In this document: positions 37,600 through 46,853 of the stretch, piece by piece
Layout: each line of letters begins with the position of its first letter
How positions within the stretch are numbered: the stretch's first letter is position 1
Source of the DNA: Cladopsammia gracilis
Lineage: Eukaryota > Cnidaria > Anthozoa > Scleractinia > Dendrophylliidae
Reading direction: 5' to 3'
DNA: 64,000 nucleotides
Assembly: GCA_022457155.1 (NCBI GenBank)
Contig: JAJGOT010000945.1
Coordinates: 1 to 64,000 of the forward strand
Position numbers and translations under genes: made by a program
Notes under the pieces: model-generated
The model's database searches: none
Seen by the model: the letters and a program-made list of their open reading frames with translations, nothing else
Told to the model about the DNA's origin: nothing

Positions 37600-37758
37600 T
37601 GTCGCGATGGGCGAGTGAAGACAACAACATTCTCCAACATTTCAACATGGCGACTTTATTTCGCTTAGGCTTACACGTGTTACCGGGAATCCCTCGAGGG
37701 GTCCCGCGTTACTAAAGCGTGACTGTTCCCTTATTCACGGAGAAAGCTCTCCGTGACA
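37600..37758 (-). repeat. BEL/Pao 3' LTR (159 bp)
   Basis: Plus strand begins TGTCGCGATGGGCG and ends TCTCCGTGACA. It appears identical to 43,619-43,777. On the minus strand it is preceded by CCTGGGGAG, a short purine-rich stretch that could serve as the polypurine tract. Confidence 0.93.
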
Positions 37759-37785
37759 CTCCCCAGGCAAGGTTTGTTTTATGTC

Positions 37786-40700
37786 CTAAGTGTTCAGTAA
37801 TTTGTTCAGCTTTCTTCTTGCTTCGGCTGCAGCTCTGCGAATAGGGCGTTTCTCAGCAGCTTCATTTCCACTCCTCCGCTTGGGTACATCATTCTGCTTT
37901 TGGCTGCTACTTCCAGGCTCGGTACACTCGTCAGACTCTTGATTAACTTGCGCGCACTCCAAAGGATAGAGAAAGTTCAATGGTCGGTTCAGCAGCTTTC
38001 CTGATGCTGTTCGGACCGTAGCCGCTCGTACTTCGTTATCTTTGCTTGTGATGATTTCTTCGATCATTCCTAACTTCCAGGTTCCTCTTGGTGAGCTTTC
38101 TTTTAGTAACACGACATCTCCCTTTGTGGGTTGAACTTTAGATTGAACTCTAGGAGCTTTTAAGTACTTCTGGCTTCTTTCACGCAGACTTAGCACATAT
38201 TCATCAAACCACAGTTTCCAGAAAGTGTTAAGGTGTTTCTGACCTTTTTTCCATGTTTCAAGAAGTTTCTTTGCAGAACTGAGTTTTTCAATAAAGTCTG
38301 GATCTTGCAGTTGTTCGTCTTCTGTTTCTAGGCATGGTACACCGGTTTTCGGGTTTAGACTAAGAAAGTCACCAGGTGTTAGTGCAAATCCAGATTTCAA
38401 ATCAGCTCCCACATACACTAGTGGTCGTGAATTTATGACTGCTTCGACTTCTGTAAGAATAGTTTCTAACTGGACAATGTTCAAACAGATCTTGCCAACA
38501 CTCTTTCGGAGAGCCTGCTTTACAACTCCTACAAGACGTTCATAGAAGCCTCCCATCCAGGGGGCCAGTTCAATGGTGAAGTTCCATTTAATTCCTTCAT
38601 TGGCTAAATAACTTTGTGTGTCGGGGTTAGTTGTTGCAACCTGCCATGCTTCATCAACAGTGGACTTTGCTAGCTTGAATTGTGAAGCATTGTCAGATAT
38701 AATCTCTTTAGGCTTGTCACGCCTGGCGATAAATCTTCTTAGACACAAAAGGAATTGCTCTGCAGACATGTCATTGATGACTTCTAAATGTACAGCTCTG
38801 ACTGCTAAGCAGGTAAATAGGCAGACCCAAACTTTGTGTGTAACTGACTCACCATTCACTTTGACATACAAGGGTCCCAGATAGTCAAGGCCTGTGTATG
38901 TAAAGGGTGAAGACTCTTCTATTCTTGAAGGTGGGTACGGAGCCATCTGGGGCATTTTGTATGGGCCTCCTTGATGTCTTCTACATCTTCGACAGTTCAG
39001 GAGAACTTTTCTCACTGTTGCTCTTCCTTGTGGAATCCAGAATTCTCGTCTGATAGCTGACAGTGTATGGGATACTCCAGCATGCATCAGTTTTTCATGG
39101 AAGCTGTTAATGAGTAAGCTGGTAAAGGCATGGTTCTTTGGTAGGAGTTTTGGGAAGACAGTACTTTCTGGGAGGTTTTCTCTGATCAGTCTGCCATGAC
39201 AATGAAGGATTCCATTTTTAGCCATCTTTAGTCCCAGTTGATTCTTCAGGTTGTTCTTTGTATTCTTCTTAACTGCATTAATCTCTGATGAAAAACTGCT
39301 GTTCTGAACATGTCTCTCCCACATCAACTTTGCTTGGTCAATTTCTTCAGCTTTAAGTTCTTCTTTTTCGGTGCTCTTCTTCTGAAGTTTTCGGATGAAT
39401 CGTAGAGCCCATGCGGTCACTCTGAGAAGTCTTGTTAGGCAAGAATAACTCTTTTCATTCAGTTCAAAAGGTGCAACTGGCTTGTCAGAGTGTTCTTTTT
39501 TGTTTTCCATTTCAATCAAGGCTGAGGTCTCGTACATGATCTGTGGACGAACAGCTTGTTTGGCCATCTGGTCCAGTATGTTGTGGTCTATCTGCTGGAA
39601 GTCCCATGAAGGCCATTTGGTCTCATGATCACTGAGCCAAGATGGTCCATGCCACCACAATTGATTGTCGATGAGGGCTTCTGTGGAAACACCTCTCGTG
39701 GCTAAGTCGGCTGGATTTTGAGTTGTGGTGACATATCTGAACTTCATGTCTTTGTGTGACTTTATCTCTTTCAGCCTGTTTTGGACAAAGATGGGCAACG
39801 GTTTGTGGCTTTTCATCCAGTGAAGAACACACTGTGAGTCTGTCCAAAGTATTCGGTCAGTCACTGGCAACTGCAGTTGTTCAGTTACATAGTTCAGGCA
39901 CCTTGTTCCAATGACAACAGCTAATAATTCCAGTCTTGGAATGCTGAGTTGCTTTGTTGGGGCAACACGAGCTTTAGAGAATACCAGGTTAACACTGGCA
40001 GTTGTACCCACTGCAGAGTACAGGTATACGGCTGCTGAATATGCCTTGGCTGAAGCATCAGTGAAACAGAACAGTTTGTATTCTTCTCCTCCTATGTATC
40101 TAGGTATAGGCACGGAAGACAGTGGGCTGAGGTCATCATACAGCTTGTACCACTCTTGCTGTTGTAATTCAGTGAGTGTTTCATCCCAGTCTAATTCCTG
40201 TTTCCACAGTTCTTGAATGAACAGTTTTCCATTTAGTGTAGCTGGAGAGAAGAATCCTAATGGATCATAGATTCTGCTGATAGACTGCAATGCTTCTCTT
40301 TTAGAAGTGACTTGACAGGATGAAGTGTCAGATCCATTGACAAAGATTGTGTCACTGGTCATGTTCCAGGTGGTTCCAAGGGTTTTCATGGTGTCTCCAC
40401 TTGTTCGGTCACTTTCTGGGATGTTCTGAAGGAACTCTTTAAAGTTTGATGTCCACTCGCGGAGATTCATCGATGAAGACTGGAAAAGAGACTTAGCTTC
40501 TTTGTAGAATTCGACTGCTTGTTCTGATGTGGCAACTCCTGTAACCATGTTGTCCACGTACATGTTGTCTGAAATGTTCTTGGCTACTGGGGTATTTCCT
40601 TTGTTCAGATGATACTTGACTGTTGCAGCCAGCAGGAATGGACTTGATATCATTCCGAACGGAACTCGGGTGAATCTCAGAACCTGGACATTGTTTTCTA

Positions 40701-43365
40701 GGGTGGGCTTTGTGGCATCTTTTAACCAGAGAAATCGTGTTACATCTCTGTCTTCAGGTTGAAGTCCCACTTGATGAAATGCTTTTTCGACGTCAGCAAT
40801 CAGTGCCACTTTGTTAAGTCTGAACCTCATCAGGAGTCCACACAAATCTTCCAGTATTATTGGACCACGGTGTAGGCTTTCATTTAGGCTTTGACTTCCT
40901 TTTCTGGTTTTGGCTGAAGCATCAAAGACAATGCGTATCTTTGTTGTGGTCTTCTCGGGTGTCACAATCTCATGGTGTGGGATGTAGTGCTTCAATGTGT
41001 TTGCAGATTCTTCATCAGGTACAATTTCAACAATGCCCTTGTGTAGCTGGTCCTGGATTACGGCGTCATATTTTGTCAGATGTTCCGGGTTTTTCGCAAG
41101 TCTATTGACAAGGGATCTCAGCCTTCCCATTGCCAGTTCATAATTGGTTGGTAACAAAGGACATTCTTCCTTCCAGGGCCAGGTTACCTGGTAACGTCCA
41201 TCTTCAAATCTGACAGTGTCATTAAATTTCTGCAGGGCTTTGTCATCATCATTTACACTCACAGGCTCACTGATTCCAAGTGTCTCAAGTTTCCAGAAAT
41301 CTTCCAGTTGTGGTTTCTGTTCGGTTGGTAGTTTCTGGGCAATAAACTGAGCAGCAAGATGTGCACTGACTGGACTGGATGTGTATGTGAGCATTGACAC
41401 TGAAGGAGCAGATTGAGCTTCTTGACACTTAACTCTGCCTGTGAGAATCCATCCCAACTTGGATGCCATGAGGTTTAATCCTGGAATAACTTGTTTCATT
41501 GGTATATCACCAGAGAAAATGTCACAGTAATAATCATTTCCAAGCAGTAGCTCTATACTAGCAGTTTCTTTTGAAGTAGGGATTGAGTCAGCAAGAGGAA
41601 TGTCCTTAAGGTGTTCAATTTTCTTTGTGTCAAAGCATGCTCTTTGCAAAGTACCAGTTATCTTTGGTACAACATTCACTCTCAAATGAAGGGATGATCC
41701 ATCTTTCGTCAACAGTCTGAGTTCGGTAACAGGAGTTTGCATCTGTCTGGGTTTGGATGTGCTGAATGTGTAGACTGTCAGGGTCTCAGATCCCTTAATT
41801 GGCAACTGGAGTTTTTCTGCTAACTGTTCAGTGATGTATGTTCTTTGACTACCTGTATCCAAAAGCAATCTGATGGTCTGTTTTCTTGATTTTCCTAAAT
41901 TTTCAACTTCTGCTGTAGCCGTTTGCATCAGAACTTGCTCATCCGAGGCTAGTAATGTATTTCCTGTGACGGTGGGTATGGTTTCAGTCACTACATTTGC
42001 ACCTTCTGCAGGTTTCTCTTGGAATTTGTTGATGCAGAGACTTCTGTGGTGTTTATTCTTCTGTTGACAGTGAACACACACTTTATTGGTTTTGCAATCC
42101 TTCTGATGATGGCCTGGTTTAAGGCAAATGAAACATTGTCCCTTTATTTTTTCTTTTCTTGCTGCCACAGTAGCATACTTTTTACATTCGTCGCTCCAGT
42201 GTTTGCCTTGACAGTAGATACAGATATCTCTTCTTCTGACTTTCTGATCTTTGGGAGGCTTGGTAACAGAGAACAGTGCTTCAGTGGTAGTTTTCCCTTC
42301 TTTATCCTCAGATGTGGGCCACATGCCTCCGATAGGGTGTTTACTGTCATCTTTGGTGCCACATTGTCGCTCAGCATTTTCCCTGTTTGTGATGAATCTA
42401 TGCAACTTATCTCTCAATAGCTGCACTGTCCATTCTTGGTCATCCTCTTTTTGGTCAGTCAGGTGAGTTATCACATCTTTGGGCAGTTTCGTCATGATAA
42501 GGGATACAAGCATTTTTGTGTTTACATCCTCTCCCAGGGCTTGTAATGATCTGAGGTGTTTCTCTATTGAGTCATAGCTTGTACGTAAGGCTGATGTAAG
42601 GCTTGAGGAAGCAGGCAGATCCATGAGACTAGTATAATGAGCATTGATGATGATTTCATTTTGACCAAAGCGTTTTTGCAATAGTCTGATTGCTTCCTCA
42701 TAGTTAGCATTTGTCAAGGTTAACCCTGAAATTACTTTTGCAGCTTCTCCCTCTAATTTAGCTCTTAGGTAATTCATTTTTTCCACTGGGCTGAGTGAGG
42801 CATTGGAGTGTATTGCAGAGTCAAATGAATCCCAGAATTCCTGCCACTTCAGTAGCTCCCCACTAAATTTATTGAAATCGAGCTTCGGTAATTTTACAGT
42901 GTTACTTTTCGTACCTTGTTTCGCGGTTTCTACTTCAAGTTTCTTCTTCAGTTTTTCTTTTTCCAGGTTAAGTCTCTCTGCTTCAATTTGTAACTTTCGG
43001 TGTTCAATCTCGGCCTTTTGTCGCTCGATTTCCAGCATCTTCTCCTCCAGCTCAATGTTTACTTTCACACTGTCTCGTCTGAGCTTAAATTCCATTCTAT
43101 CCTTGATCATTTCCATTCTCGAGGAAAGTCCCACAACGAGTTGTTCGGCTTCTAGTGTAAGGTCGGCGTAATCATCATAATCTTCCATCACTTTGTCGTA
43201 CTCCCTTTTTCCTGCGGTTTTAGCGGTTTCTTCAAGCTGAGTACGGAGGTTTTGATAAACACCTAAATGTAGTTGCAACTGATCTCGTTTTTCACGTGTT
43301 TCGTCAAGGAGTTGTTCCAGATCACCATCGATAGGTCGCTGTTTGATTTCTTTTGCTGCTTCCAC
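37786..43365 (-). CDS. BEL/Pao gag-pol polyprotein
   Basis: A single 1,859-codon frame with the full BEL/Pao domain set. Residues about 1-150 are a charged coiled-coil. About 160-330 is the DUF1759-type gag core (KLPKLDFNKFSG). Cys-rich knuckles lie at 382-444 (C-x2-C and CFICLKPGHHQKDC). The aspartic protease has DTGS at 503-506. The RT has ADVEKAF near 857-863 and YVDN at 936-939. RNase H carries D1103, E1146, D1176 and D1220. The integrase has HHCC (H1423, H1428, C1458, C1461) and D1494, D1558, E1609. A DUF5641-like C-terminal domain follows at about 1,690-1,800. The first codon of the open frame is GTG, and the first in-frame ATG is at 43,186-43,188 (codon 60). An ATG at 43,427-43,429 lies one base out of phase. 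The frame is otherwise undamaged. Confidence 0.95.
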   Translation of the reverse strand: MEAAKEIKQRPIDGDLEQLLDETREKRDQLQLHLGVYQNLRTQLEETAKTAGKREYDKVMEDYDDYADLTLEAEQLVVGLSSRMEMIKDRMEFKLRRDSVKVNIELEEKMLEIERQKAEIEHRKLQIEAERLNLEKEKLKKKLEVETAKQGTKSNTVKLPKLDFNKFSGELLKWQEFWDSFDSAIHSNASLSPVEKMNYLRAKLEGEAAKVISGLTLTNANYEEAIRLLQKRFGQNEIIINAHYTSLMDLPASSSLTSALRTSYDSIEKHLRSLQALGEDVNTKMLVSLIMTKLPKDVITHLTDQKEDDQEWTVQLLRDKLHRFITNRENAERQCGTKDDSKHPIGGMWPTSEDKEGKTTTEALFSVTKPPKDQKVRRRDICIYCQGKHWSDECKKYATVAARKEKIKGQCFICLKPGHHQKDCKTNKVCVHCQQKNKHHRSLCINKFQEKPAEGANVVTETIPTVTGNTLLASDEQVLMQTATAEVENLGKSRKQTIRLLLDTGSQRTYITEQLAEKLQLPIKGSETLTVYTFSTSKPRQMQTPVTELRLLTKDGSSLHLRVNVVPKITGTLQRACFDTKKIEHLKDIPLADSIPTSKETASIELLLGNDYYCDIFSGDIPMKQVIPGLNLMASKLGWILTGRVKCQEAQSAPSVSMLTYTSSPVSAHLAAQFIAQKLPTEQKPQLEDFWKLETLGISEPVSVNDDDKALQKFNDTVRFEDGRYQVTWPWKEECPLLPTNYELAMGRLRSLVNRLAKNPEHLTKYDAVIQDQLHKGIVEIVPDEESANTLKHYIPHHEIVTPEKTTTKIRIVFDASAKTRKGSQSLNESLHRGPIILEDLCGLLMRFRLNKVALIADVEKAFHQVGLQPEDRDVTRFLWLKDATKPTLENNVQVLRFTRVPFGMISSPFLLAATVKYHLNKGNTPVAKNISDNMYVDNMVTGVATSEQAVEFYKEAKSLFQSSSMNLREWTSNFKEFLQNIPESDRTSGDTMKTLGTTWNMTSDTIFVNGSDTSSCQVTSKREALQSISRIYDPLGFFSPATLNGKLFIQELWKQELDWDETLTELQQQEWYKLYDDLSPLSSVPIPRYIGGEEYKLFCFTDASAKAYSAAVYLYSAVGTTASVNLVFSKARVAPTKQLSIPRLELLAVVIGTRCLNYVTEQLQLPVTDRILWTDSQCVLHWMKSHKPLPIFVQNRLKEIKSHKDMKFRYVTTTQNPADLATRGVSTEALIDNQLWWHGPSWLSDHETKWPSWDFQQIDHNILDQMAKQAVRPQIMYETSALIEMENKKEHSDKPVAPFELNEKSYSCLTRLLRVTAWALRFIRKLQKKSTEKEELKAEEIDQAKLMWERHVQNSSFSSEINAVKKNTKNNLKNQLGLKMAKNGILHCHGRLIRENLPESTVFPKLLPKNHAFTSLLINSFHEKLMHAGVSHTLSAIRREFWIPQGRATVRKVLLNCRRCRRHQGGPYKMPQMAPYPPSRIEESSPFTYTGLDYLGPLYVKVNGESVTHKVWVCLFTCLAVRAVHLEVINDMSAEQFLLCLRRFIARRDKPKEIISDNASQFKLAKSTVDEAWQVATTNPDTQSYLANEGIKWNFTIELAPWMGGFYERLVGVVKQALRKSVGKICLNIVQLETILTEVEAVINSRPLVYVGADLKSGFALTPGDFLSLNPKTGVPCLETEDEQLQDPDFIEKLSSAKKLLETWKKGQKHLNTFWKLWFDEYVLSLRERSQKYLKAPRVQSKVQPTKGDVVLLKESSPRGTWKLGMIEEIITSKDNEVRAATVRTASGKLLNRPLNFLYPLECAQVNQESDECTEPGSSSQKQNDVPKRRSGNEAAEKRPIRRAAAEARRKLNKLLNT

Positions 43366-43607
43366 GTTGACTTACGTGTCTTTTTCTTGGACCGATCAGT
43401 CTTTTAATCGCGCCCAAGTCGGCTGACATCTCTGCGAAGGTTTCGATTTCAAAGGCTTCAAGGTATAAATTCGGCTGATTCGAGGCTAATGTTGCTGTCG
43501 ACGGCTTCGAGGAAAAAATAATTCGGCTGATGTTGATGTAAGTGACTTCAATAAACCTCTATCACTTTCTTTGTCTCTTGTTTTGTCTTTCTTTTTCAAT
43601 CCGCTCG
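43366..43607 (-). other. BEL/Pao leader between primer-binding site and gag
   Basis: About 240 bp of untranslated leader. It includes an ATG (43,427-43,429) opening MSADLGAIKRLIGPRKR, which resembles the N-terminal start of BEL gag proteins but is one base out of phase with the main frame. A GTAAGT donor-like hexamer lies just before the main frame opens. Whether a splice, a frameshift or an indel explains this is not decidable from sequence alone. Confidence 0.5.
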
Positions 43608-43618
43608 CTCTGCTACCA
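43608..43618 (-). promoter_or_regulatory. Primer-binding site, initiator-Met tRNA type
   Basis: Directly next to the 5' LTR the minus strand reads TGGTAGCAGAG. This is complementary to the 3' end (CUCUGCUACCA) of metazoan initiator methionine tRNA. Position and match both fit a retrotransposon primer-binding site. Complementarity does not clearly extend past 11 bases. Confidence 0.75.
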
Positions 43619-43777
43619 TGTCGCGATGGGCGAGTGAAGACAACAACATTCTCCAACATTTCAACATGGCGACTTTATTTCGCTTAGGCTTACACGTGTT
43701 ACCGGGAATCCCTCGAGGGGTCCCGCGTTACTAAAGCGTGACTGTTCCCTTATTCACGGAGAAAGCTCTCCGTGACA
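43619..43777 (-). repeat. BEL/Pao 5' LTR (159 bp)
   Basis: Apparently identical to the LTR at 37,600-37,758. It is short for a BEL element. It should contain the promoter and the start of the genomic RNA, but I see no convincing TATA box in it. Confidence 0.93.
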
Positions 43778-43782
43778 GAAAC
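43778..43782. repeat. Target-site duplication of BEL/Pao element (right)
   Basis: GAAAC directly after the right LTR; partner of 37,595-37,599. Removing one copy leaves an uninterrupted satellite A monomer. Confidence 0.9.
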
Positions 43783-44758
43783 ATTACGGAGCCTCTTCGT
43801 AAATATATCGGGCATTTTCGGTTTTAGCCGTCGCACTTCGTGAATAGTCTTCGTAAATGCATACTGATGAGATTGTCCCACCGAAATGGCAAAATGTCGC
43901 TAAGCTTATTTCCACGTTATATCGCCAAATGGCACAAAATATACAACTTAGTTGGATAAAAAGATCCTATAGTACAAAATAAAAGTAGAAGTTTGGAGAC
44001 AATGCGCAGCATTGCAAGGATTGAAGTGGATTACAGTTTAGCTGGAAACCAAAGTTGCCTTCGTTTGCTGGAGAGGCAGTGTCAATCGTGACATTTATCT
44101 CAAACCAAAATGCGTGCGTTTTAACCGCTCAGTCTATTTTGAGCTGCTTTACTTCGTTCTATTTGCTTAGACAACGTTTGTAACGTAGAAAACTAAATTA
44201 TTTGTTTGTGATAACTTAGGAGATATTTGTTGGCTCCTAGGAGAAAAATTACGGAGCCTCTTCGTCAATATTTCGGGCATTATCGGTTTTAGCCGTCGCA
44301 CGTCGTGAATACTTTTCGTAAATGCATAGAAATGACACTGTCCCGCCAAAATGACAAAATGTCGCTTAGCTTATTTCCACGTTCTATCGGCAAATGGCCC
44401 AGAATATACAACTTGGTTGGATAAACATTTTCTCAAAGTACAAAACAAAAGAAGTAGTTTATTGCTAAATCGCAGGATTGCAAGAATTGAAGTGGATTAC
44501 AGTTTAGCTGGAAATCAAGGTTTTCTTTGTTTGCTGGAGAGGCAAATTTCGGAGCCTCTTTGTCCATGTTTCGATAATTTTCGGTTTTAGCCTCGCACTT
44601 CGTGAATAGTCTTCGTAAATGCATGTTGATGACAATGTATCGCCGAAATGGCAATTTGTGGCTTAGCTTATTTCCACTTTACATCGCCAAATGGCACAAA
44701 ATATACAACTTGGTTGGATAAAAAGATTCCATAGTACAAAATAAAAGTAGTCTTTTAG
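43778..44758 (+). repeat. Satellite A, two monomers, plus orientation
   Basis: This is the continuation of satellite A after the BEL insertion, ending at the same boundary (CTTTTAG followed by GTCTCAAAAAATATG) as at 16,777. It matches 15.87-16.78 kb monomer for monomer. Confidence 0.9.
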
Positions 44759-45810
44759 GTCTCAAAAAATATGTTTTTTCATAGCCATTTTCAATGATGT
44801 CATAATGACGTCACAATGAGACATCGACACTGTCAATCTACTAACCTTATAATTTTGTACTATCTGCTAAATTTGAAGTCTAAAGCGGTAATTCTTTAGG
44901 AGTTATGATGGGGTACGTTTTAAGACATATCAGTGTCCGTACATAAAGCTGGTCATCACAGAAGGGACAAGCCATGGAGCGGTGAGTACATGCTCTTTTG
45001 TGCTCCGCATTTGTACTCTATTTAGACCTTTTTAAGACTATGCATGACCAAACCAACTATCAGAACTATGACATAAGGACCTAGTCCTACTCTAGGAAGC
45101 TATTTTCCCAACCGAAAGTGTTTGCTTTTGCGTAGTCAGCAGTTTATCTTTAGATATTTAACCCTCCCCTCAAGAAATCACTTTATGGCTTTTAGAGACA
45201 AAGGACGATGGTTTATCTATACTTTTATGATAGATGTAGTTGATACGGCAGGAAAGGAACACTTTGGTATAAGTTTTGCGTGAATTCATCATTGTGCTCA
45301 GGAGTAATTAATAACTGAATAATTAATTCGCTGCAAATTTCAGCCGTTAATAACATCGTCAGATCTTGTGTTTATGGCAGTGTTTATATCAACCGAGATA
45401 GATCCCAAAGTGATCTAACCGTGTAGCTAAAGTCAAGGAAACAGCTTCTAAAACGTGCGAATTATTAACAGTTGAATTTTGTCCAATATGGCGGACCCAA
45501 AAGTGCGTCAAACATGCAAACGAGGCTATACTTTGAACAACGACTTTAATAGTATTTGCCAATACACTCGACGTTATTATCGGCTCAACAGTTTGTTTCT
45601 AGCCTTGTTTACAAGTTTTTCAAACATGGACACGAGGCTACAATTTGATCGTTAATATCTCTAAGGGGATTACATCAAACAAATTCAAATTTGCAGGATA
45701 TATAGCATGTCTTTAATACTATCTGCGAATGCACTCGGTTTTAATATCGGATCAACCTTATGCTTCTAGTTCAAAACCTCGTACACATGCGAAAACACCT
45801 CAACAGAAGC
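44759..45810. other. Unrecognised duplicated non-coding region (second copy)
   Basis: Near-identical duplicate of 16,778-17,830, with scattered substitutions and 1-bp indels. The TGACGTCA palindrome is kept at 44,806-44,813. No open frame of note. Confidence 0.5.
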
Positions 45811-46020
45811 TAATATAATATAATATAATATAATATAATATAATATAATATATATGATATGATATGATATGACATGACATGACATGACATGATATGATAT
45901 GATATGATATGATATGATATGATACGATATGATATGATATGATATGATATGATATGATATGATATTATATGATATGATATGATATGATATGATATGATAT
46001 GATATGATATAATATAATAT
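45811..46020. repeat. Pentanucleotide microsatellite (second copy)
   Basis: Same pentamer family as 17,831-18,085 but about 45 bp shorter. A few GATAT units now precede the GACAT block, and one TATAT variant sits mid-array. Confidence 0.95.
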
Positions 46021-46850
46021 CATGCTTATAATGGTGACGAAGCAGCGATGGATGTCTTGAAGGTAAAAAGACAGAGTACCGTACAACAAGGACAAAGACA
46101 TTAACTGGAACACGTTTCGCTCCGATTATCGCCACTGTGCAGTTCTTTACCAAGCAGCGGATGCTTTGGGCCTTGAAATGCTACAAAGGTGCGCCTAACG
46201 GGCCTTGGGGTGCATGTCCTGGATCTCTCAGCAACGAGATATTGATGACCTAGCCTCGAGGGTGCTACAAAGGTGCGCCAAACGGGCCTTGGGTTTCATG
46301 TCGATGATCTCTCAACAATGAGAGATTGATGACCAAGCCTCAAGAGCCCTTGACACTGAGACATTATATGGAATGTACAAGTCAACGCTAGACTGTGCGC
46401 CAGAAAAGTTTCACTTAAACGAAGATCAAACAGGTGGCGATGCAGATAAGGACATTGAGAGAGTCGAGGAAGAGAAGAAGTCCAGGAAAAGAAAAGCCAC
46501 ACCAACAGACAGTGAGAGCGACTACGAACCTGTAAAGCAGGCAAAGGAGAAAACAGCAAGTGCCCTTACAACAGACAGCGAGAGCGATTTCCAAGCGCCC
46601 GTAAAGAAAAAGAAAAAGAAAACAGCAAGTCCCCTGAGGAGCGATGACGAAGCGCCCGTAAAGAAAACGAGAAAGGAAAGCAGCAAGTCCCCTGAAGAGC
46701 GACAGCGAGCAGAAGGAAAGAAGCCATCATAACGAGAGGATGTGTAGGATAACAGGCTGCTTCTTCTACGGCTACAACCTTCAACGTCATATACAAATGC
46801 ACGTCAGAAAGGGCGGCATAGAAGAAGAAGACATTCCCCGTTTGATGTAG
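46021..46850 (+). pseudogene. Broken Lys-rich / C2H2-like gene (second copy)
   Basis: Duplicate of 18,086-18,915 with the same TAA and TGA interruptions in the 29-codon units, the same 119-codon Lys-rich frame (46,373-46,732) and the same out-of-phase C2H2-like end (46,740-46,850). The shared lesions show it was already dead when duplicated. Confidence 0.55.
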
Positions 46851-46853
46851 CTC

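Larger units (their letters stand above)
37600..43777 (-). mobile_element. Complete BEL/Pao LTR retrotransposon
   Basis: A 6.2-kb element on the minus strand with 159-bp LTRs starting TG and ending CA. I see no difference between the two LTRs on direct reading. GAAAC flanks both sides (37,595-37,599 and 43,778-43,782), a 5-bp target-site duplication as usual for BEL/Pao. The interrupted host sequence is satellite A (GGGGAAAC|ATT). A primer-binding site adjoins the 5' LTR and one long gag-pol frame fills the interior. Identical LTRs and an open 1,859-codon frame point to recent insertion. Confidence 0.95.

Noticed and set aside
38618..43171. Plus-strand open frames inside the BEL element
   Set aside because: Antisense shadows of the intact gag-pol frame, with no domain similarity.
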